Positions 58,900-64,000 of a DNA stretch of 64,000 nt are shown here, piece after piece. Made by a program: the position numbers and the translations under genes. The notes below the pieces were generated by a model that saw only the letters and a list, made by a program, of their open reading frames with translations, did not search any database and had not been told where the DNA came from. The stretch is from Tulasnella sp. 424 (Eukaryota; Basidiomycota; Agaricomycetes; Cantharellales; Tulasnellaceae), in assembly GCA_019633425.1 (NCBI GenBank), contig WSUB01000049.1, forward strand, positions 124,001-188,000. The letters are read 5' to 3'. Numbering within the stretch: the first letter of the stretch is position 1; every line of letters begins with the position of its first letter.

Positions 58900-59703
58900 A
58901 GGAATTGAGAGGGCTGAGTAGTGGACGTCTGAGTGGTTGGCAGGCTGGGAAGCGTAAGAATGGCACGGCCTTGGGGCTTCGCCAATCAACGACTGTGTTC
59001 GCTATCGGCTTCCTATCTGTTTGTGACGCTTCTAGGATGTCAAATATGAGTTTGACAAGTGGGTCCGACACTTCCTGCCTGTGAGGAGGGGGGCCAGTGG
59101 CAAATCGAACGCTGGTCGAGACAGGAGCCAGCAGCTCAGCTGGAATTCCACCGTAATGAAAGCGCTACGTGCAACGAGGATGCCTGGAGGTAATCATTTC
59201 CAAATAAGAAATCGCTCCATGTACACGTTCTCACTCGAGATCACGCAGGGCGGTGCAAGGGTGGAGGGCGGCTATCTACCGGTTCGTGGGCGCTACCACT
59301 GTTTCATTCTTGCAGACACACTGCAGAGGTGCTCATCCCCCACGCACGCCTTGCGAGCAGATCTTGGGCGATATTTCAAGTTATATACCCCCAAATCGAC
59401 CCAATTCACGTTTTCCAGACAGCTGCATCGGAGCTGGGCAGCCTAAAGCAAATATTGGGCAGTGCAGTCGGAGAAGATCTCTTACAAAGCAAAAATAACT
59501 CATAGGTGGATGGTGTGACCATCGGGTTGGCGCCGCTATTTCTTCCTACCACGATGCCCGGTAAGACGTCACTTGGGACAGCCGCGTGGACATTCCCACA
59601 TATTAGCCATTGGTAGGCGATCCGGCGAATTAAGCACGAGTTTATCAGGGGTTCGTATGAGATAGCAATATCATTACAGCTGATAACTTATGGGCGCACT
59701 AAC
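58900..59703. other. Intergenic between two tandem HPEG-family genes
   Basis: This must hold the promoter of member 2 and the terminator of member 3. No gene seen; a plus-strand frame at 59081-59446 has no conserved features. Confidence 0.4.
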
Positions 59704-62189
59704 CTACTTGATAGCTGCCTGGTTGGGAGGGGTCGGACTGGACAGGCCAAGCATATTATGTGGGAAGAGATCCTCCTTTGACCGCTGTGCTTGAATGGAA
59801 TGTCTGTGTCTAGTGGAATGCCGACTCCCGTTGCTCCGTGGACTGGCCGCCGGACCATGGCCCCTCGCTGTGGCGTTCCCTCTTAATAGCAAATTCGAAA
59901 CCGGAGTGCCAGCTCGTCTCGTGGTGCTCGAAACGGTATCCCGGGCTGTGTAGAAGGCTTTCGGGATGGAGATGGACTTGGGTATAATCCGGTTAAGGTG
60001 TGGCGGCTGGGGACTGGCCGTCGACCCCTGATCTCCACCTGTGGTCTTCCCTCTTGATAGCCAATTCGACATTAAAATGCCAGCACGGTTCTTTGCATTC
60101 GAAACAGTGAATCGCGCTGTGGTAAATGTCCTTTCTAGAATCGACTCTGGCTTGATCCGGTCCGGTGACAAATATCTGGCTGCGACGACAGCCCCTGCTA
60201 GGAGGATAGCTATCGATATTTCGGTATAGAAGAACCTTGGCTGGGCTTGATGAAGCTGGAACGCGAGGATGACGAGACCGGCGCAAAACGAAACTATATG
60301 ACATCAGTGAGCCAATGACAGGTTATTACTTTGTGAGTTCCTGACCTATGGCCCATTGAAAAAGTACACGAGGGAGAGATAGACAAATACCCCACTTGAG
60401 GTAGCCTAAGGAGTCGCTATAGAGGCTTCGAAGGTAAGAACCCTGTAGCCTCATTTCCCTGTGTCAGCGCCTGGTTGAGATGAAAGCAGAAGGAGGAAAC
60501 CCACAGCCTCATGCACGTCTTGAGTAATCTTTCCTCCGAAATCGCGTTTTAGATTTGACGCTGCGATGAGGCTGGCCACGGAAAATGCGCAGCACGCAAT
60601 CCCGCAAAAGATGGCGAAGGATGACAAGAGTGGCAGGTGTTCAGAATCAGAGCTGCCTTGCTGTGCTTGGAGCGGAATCGACAAAAAGGCCATGGCTCCC
60701 GCAAATGTAACCGTACTCTAATATTAGAACAATCAGTCAGGCCAAACTTTCCCGCTGGGGTGGGGGGTAACGACCAACCAGAAGAAAGATTTTCTCCCAC
60801 TCGTTCGAAAACGTAGTCATCATTTCACGCCAGGGCTTCGGATAGATGATTCCACCACTGAAGTGGAGGTGATCTCATCAGCAGTAAATAATCTCCACTT
60901 GCATGAGAGACTTACGGCCAAGCATCGTCAAGAAGCCTCATCGTTACCGCAGGCTCATCCCAAAGGAGAAAGACGCAAATAAATCGAATAAACCAGGAGT
61001 ATTCTTGGTGGTGTGCCTGGGATGGTCGCGGGTCGTCTCCAACTTGGATCGCCCTCTCGAGGCGAGCGTAATCGGTTCCCCAAAAGTTATGGATGCGTGG
61101 CGTCACCAAGTCATACCACAGGCGGGCTATTCAAGAAAAGAAAAAAAATGCAACATCAGTCATTCCGAGATGTATTATCTACGACGAGGATCGGGGAAAC
61201 GTCGCGTACCGCATATCCAGTTACAAGCAGCTCTATTGCCAGGAGTTTCCCGCTCCTGTTTGGCTTGGCGCCAAAGCCCCTCAAGCCGGGCAAGCGTTTG
61301 AGCATCCTTGGGAGCCGTTGAATCCTCGCAGTATTCCTGATCTGTCATATTATGAGCGTCGACCCTGTGAAATCTCTATATCTTATGCATACCGACTGCG
61401 CCAAGAAGCATCAGAGGACCTAGCTGGTCCCAAACCTTAGGAGAAAGACAGCAATAATGCGGGAAGTCCGTTACGTGCCTCCAATACTGCTCCGCCAGCT
61501 TGTGACGATATATGTCCTCGTCGTAGGCCCACATGTCCAAATCACTCGCAGTAACTTCTTGGAGCCAAAATGTTGTTTGGTCTCGATGGTTCACGAGGTA
61601 ATAGCCGAACTCGTCTGGAAAATCGTCGCTTACAAGGATACAGGCTTCCATTTCTGAGCCCTCCAATCCTGCTTGGTGAAGTTCTTCGGACGAGTCGAGG
61701 AGCTGCGATAGCCGGCCAAAGGCTGCCAAGATAACGGTATGACTTTCCGTGTTGCGCAGGGCCAGATCCGTGTGGACACGAATCTTGAGGTTGCGGGATG
61801 AGACGACTTTAGAGTACAGAAGCTGCCCCTCGGGGTGAATGTCTTCAACCCATTCATCTGGAAGATTATTGATTTTTTGTATGGGTCTAGAAGTTCCCGA
61901 TCAGAGTTCTGTGATTACAAGCGGTATTCCAACGTACTGGGGACCACTCTTGAACACAACTCCACTCCCCTCTAGCGCATCAGGAGGACTAGATAAATTA
62001 GATTTAGGATATGGATACACTGAAGAGAAGAATTAGTACTCGCATTCTCTCGCGAATATACCGATCCCCTTGAGTCGGTGGACGAGGGACAAGTGGGAGT
62101 ATGCCAGGATCAGAGGATGGAGATTCGAACTGCTCTCCCCTGAGGATGGAGACTTGCTGGAATGAGTGATGAGTAGCATCCGACTGCAA
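59704..62189 (-). CDS. HPEG-motif agaricomycete membrane protein, member 3 (5' end unresolved)
   Basis: It is paralogous to member 2 throughout. Firm exon edges include one ending 61393, 61341-61210, 61126-60916, and one starting 60857. The last exon ends at the stop at 59704. Shared features are GDRYIRERM near the start, LPDEWVEDIHPEGQLLYS, YYLVNHRDQTTFWL, RLWYDLVTPRIHNFWGTDYARLER, PWREMMTTFSNEWEKIF, TVTFAGAMAFLSIPL, and SFCAGLVILAFQLH. The C-terminal tail holds a segment of about 47 residues present twice in tandem (FTTARFTVSNAKNRAG and FYTARDTVSSTTRRAG), single in member 2. The ATG at 62189 gives MQSDATHH, but frames open further upstream, so the true start may lie in earlier exons. Function unknown. 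Confidence 0.72.
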
Positions 62190-64000
62190 CGACTGATCAG
62201 GTATAGTGCACTGCTCTACTTTCTCTTTCGTTGTCTCGCTGGCCGGTAGTATAGAATTAGACTTTGCGTAGCATCGACCTTGATGCGCTCACCGCTCTGG
62301 TGCGGAAGTCTGAGCAGCTTTTTCCTCGATTTGTGGCCGACCTTCCGGGGACCCCTATGCCATTAACATATTTCGGATTACATACTGGACCAATAAGTAA
62401 TCTATCCCAAGCACGAGTGGTTCTCCTCTCACCTTCCCGGAAATGGCCTTTCCCATGCCTTTGAGTGGTACATCGGAGTTCTTAAGTCTAGTTGCTTGGA
62501 CAAGGTTGCCTGAGTGTGTTGGGAGCTCTGGCACTGATTGACCCCAGCTCCTTGACAACCAGCATGGAACGAAAGTCTGGTAAAGGTGTGGTGAGTTGAA
62601 CGAATACAGCCAAAAAAAAATAGAATTAAAGATGAATTAACCCAATTTGTACTTGAGGATGGTGGAGAGAGCATTAACTGGCAAGGGGTTCCAGAAGGCT
62701 ACAGCGAGTGAACCTGATGACGAACTGTAAGAATTGTCTTCAAAGGAAGGACTTTGGTGGGGGAGAAGAGTATACGGAGGAAGTCTGCTAGTTAAAGTCC
62801 TGCAATTTTCGGCGGAGCTGCGACCTCAGTTGGTAGTTCACACCGCAAAAAGACCTCAAGACGACAGGCGGAGTTGAACAAAGCGAAGGCCTGACTCGTC
62901 TTGCGGTGCAGCCACCGCCTCAGCACGTCACCCAACTGAGCGGGAAGACATGATGCATGAGAGTAGGAGAACATACACTTGCTGTGCCTGAGATAAAAGC
63001 CCACACCGAAAACCGTGCAGTCCGAGTCTGGACTCGGAAGGCACGGAATGGCCAACCGTATCCTAGGCATAGGTACAGATGTCGAATGCACGAGAAATTT
63101 AAAGTGGCACCGGCGGCAAAGTCCTGCATGGCATGGGGGGTCGGTCAAAGACTAGCACCGCAAGTAGAGGACAGCGATGTCGAATTTACGCCGGCCTCGA
63201 GGATACGCCACCGCCCTGCGCCGGGAGACCCTACGTTACGTCAACTACCGCTATATTTTCGAATCAGCTCTTTAGGATTGAGCCGCACACAGGATCTTGG
63301 TAAGTTTAGTACTATACATCGGCATAATATTATCCTCCGTAGTTAGTTCTATGTACCGTTCGTTATCAACGTAGTGGGCCTGGCGCACAGAGCACGATCC
63401 TACCGCATTAATACGGTAATCAGCTGCTATGCCTGTATCGCCAGCACAACTAGACGTGACGTCTCAGCAGATCCCCACTTCTCACGGCATTGCAATTCAG
63501 ACCGTCCGTCTCAGACCCCTTCCTCCGTTTGTCCTCAGGGCTTAGCATCCATATGTCGGAGACGTGTATACGTAGGTATGAATCTCAATAAGTATTACTT
63601 CTCCCTTCAGAATCTGATGAGCTCTGACACGTCATTTCCAGTCAGACCCCCCACACGAAGTTTCCGCCTCCCACTCCAACTCAGAACCGACTGGAGATCC
63701 TTCCAGCAAGAAACGTCCTGAACAAGAGTAGGCGTCTAAATCCCGGAAGAAAAAAGTAGAAGCGTGTTCGCACAAGTGTTGGCACTTTGAAGAAGGCGCA
63801 AGCGGAGCATGCCATTGACAAAACGACCGACGCGGTACGTATCCACCAGGGGCATGATATCCCTTCCCAAACACAACACTCATATAGCAGCATCGAGGCG
63901 AGAGACTGACTCGGATGGTCTGAATAGGTGAAGAAACGTAGGGAGAATGACACTCGCCTCTATGGCAAGGTAAACCGGGACGTGAATCTCGTTCGGAGAC
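62190..64000. other. Right end of window, no supported gene
   Basis: It may include the 5' exons of member 3. Around 63640-63860 a plus-strand reading interrupted by two stops contains KRPEQE, then SRKKKVEACSHKCWHF, which could be a decayed zinc-finger-like gene or transposase end. Elsewhere there are only short frames. Confidence 0.3.

Noticed and set aside
63630..63890. Zinc-finger-like Cys/His stretch near the right end
   Set aside because: It is interrupted by two stops and no flanking exon fits, so there is too little to call a gene.

Overview
The window is nuclear DNA of a filamentous basidiomycete, most likely an agaricomycete. The genes carry many short GT-AG introns (mostly 55-70 nt). 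eIF4G has a C-terminal MA3 domain, and there are several members of an agaricomycete membrane-protein family with an HPEG motif. Genus and species cannot be told from the sequence. All exon models were built by hand from splice signals and reading phase, with no transcript evidence.

Left part (1-22.5 kb) is a duplicated, rearranged region. An intact eIF4G gene (15327-20758, 1669 aa) has a second copy at 201-3441 whose segments are in a different order, one of them present three times, with a frameshift and a lost splice acceptor. Between them lie two tandem copies (about 4.5-9.25 kb and 10.3-14.7 kb) of a block carrying an unrecognised five-exon membrane-protein gene (695 and 598 aa). A degenerate minisatellite follows eIF4G (21.1-22.5 kb).

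Middle part (23.5-39.2 kb) is a dense conserved core. In order: a TRK potassium transporter (16 exons), an HPEG-family membrane protein, leucine carboxyl methyltransferase (PP2A methylation) divergent from TIM22 across 104 bp, an alpha-arrestin with a PPxY tail, and an aminoglycoside-phosphotransferase-like kinase. Several of these genes contain tiny exons of 9-21 nt, and two introns look like GC-AG introns.

The 38.9-53 kb part is gene-poor. It holds a dispersed family of tiny two-exon minus-strand genes (65-81 codons, identical intron phase, mostly with a W-G-x-E-x-R-G motif and a Pro-rich tail), a decayed copy of the kinase gene next to one of them, and a truncated, frameshifted Helitron. 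To my knowledge the tiny gene family is undescribed, and it is the best candidate here for something new.

Right part (53.4-64 kb) has a glutathione S-transferase, a probably mitochondrial NAD(H) kinase, and two tandem HPEG-family genes on the minus strand. One of the two has an internally duplicated C-terminal segment. The last 1.8 kb holds nothing I can support as a gene.
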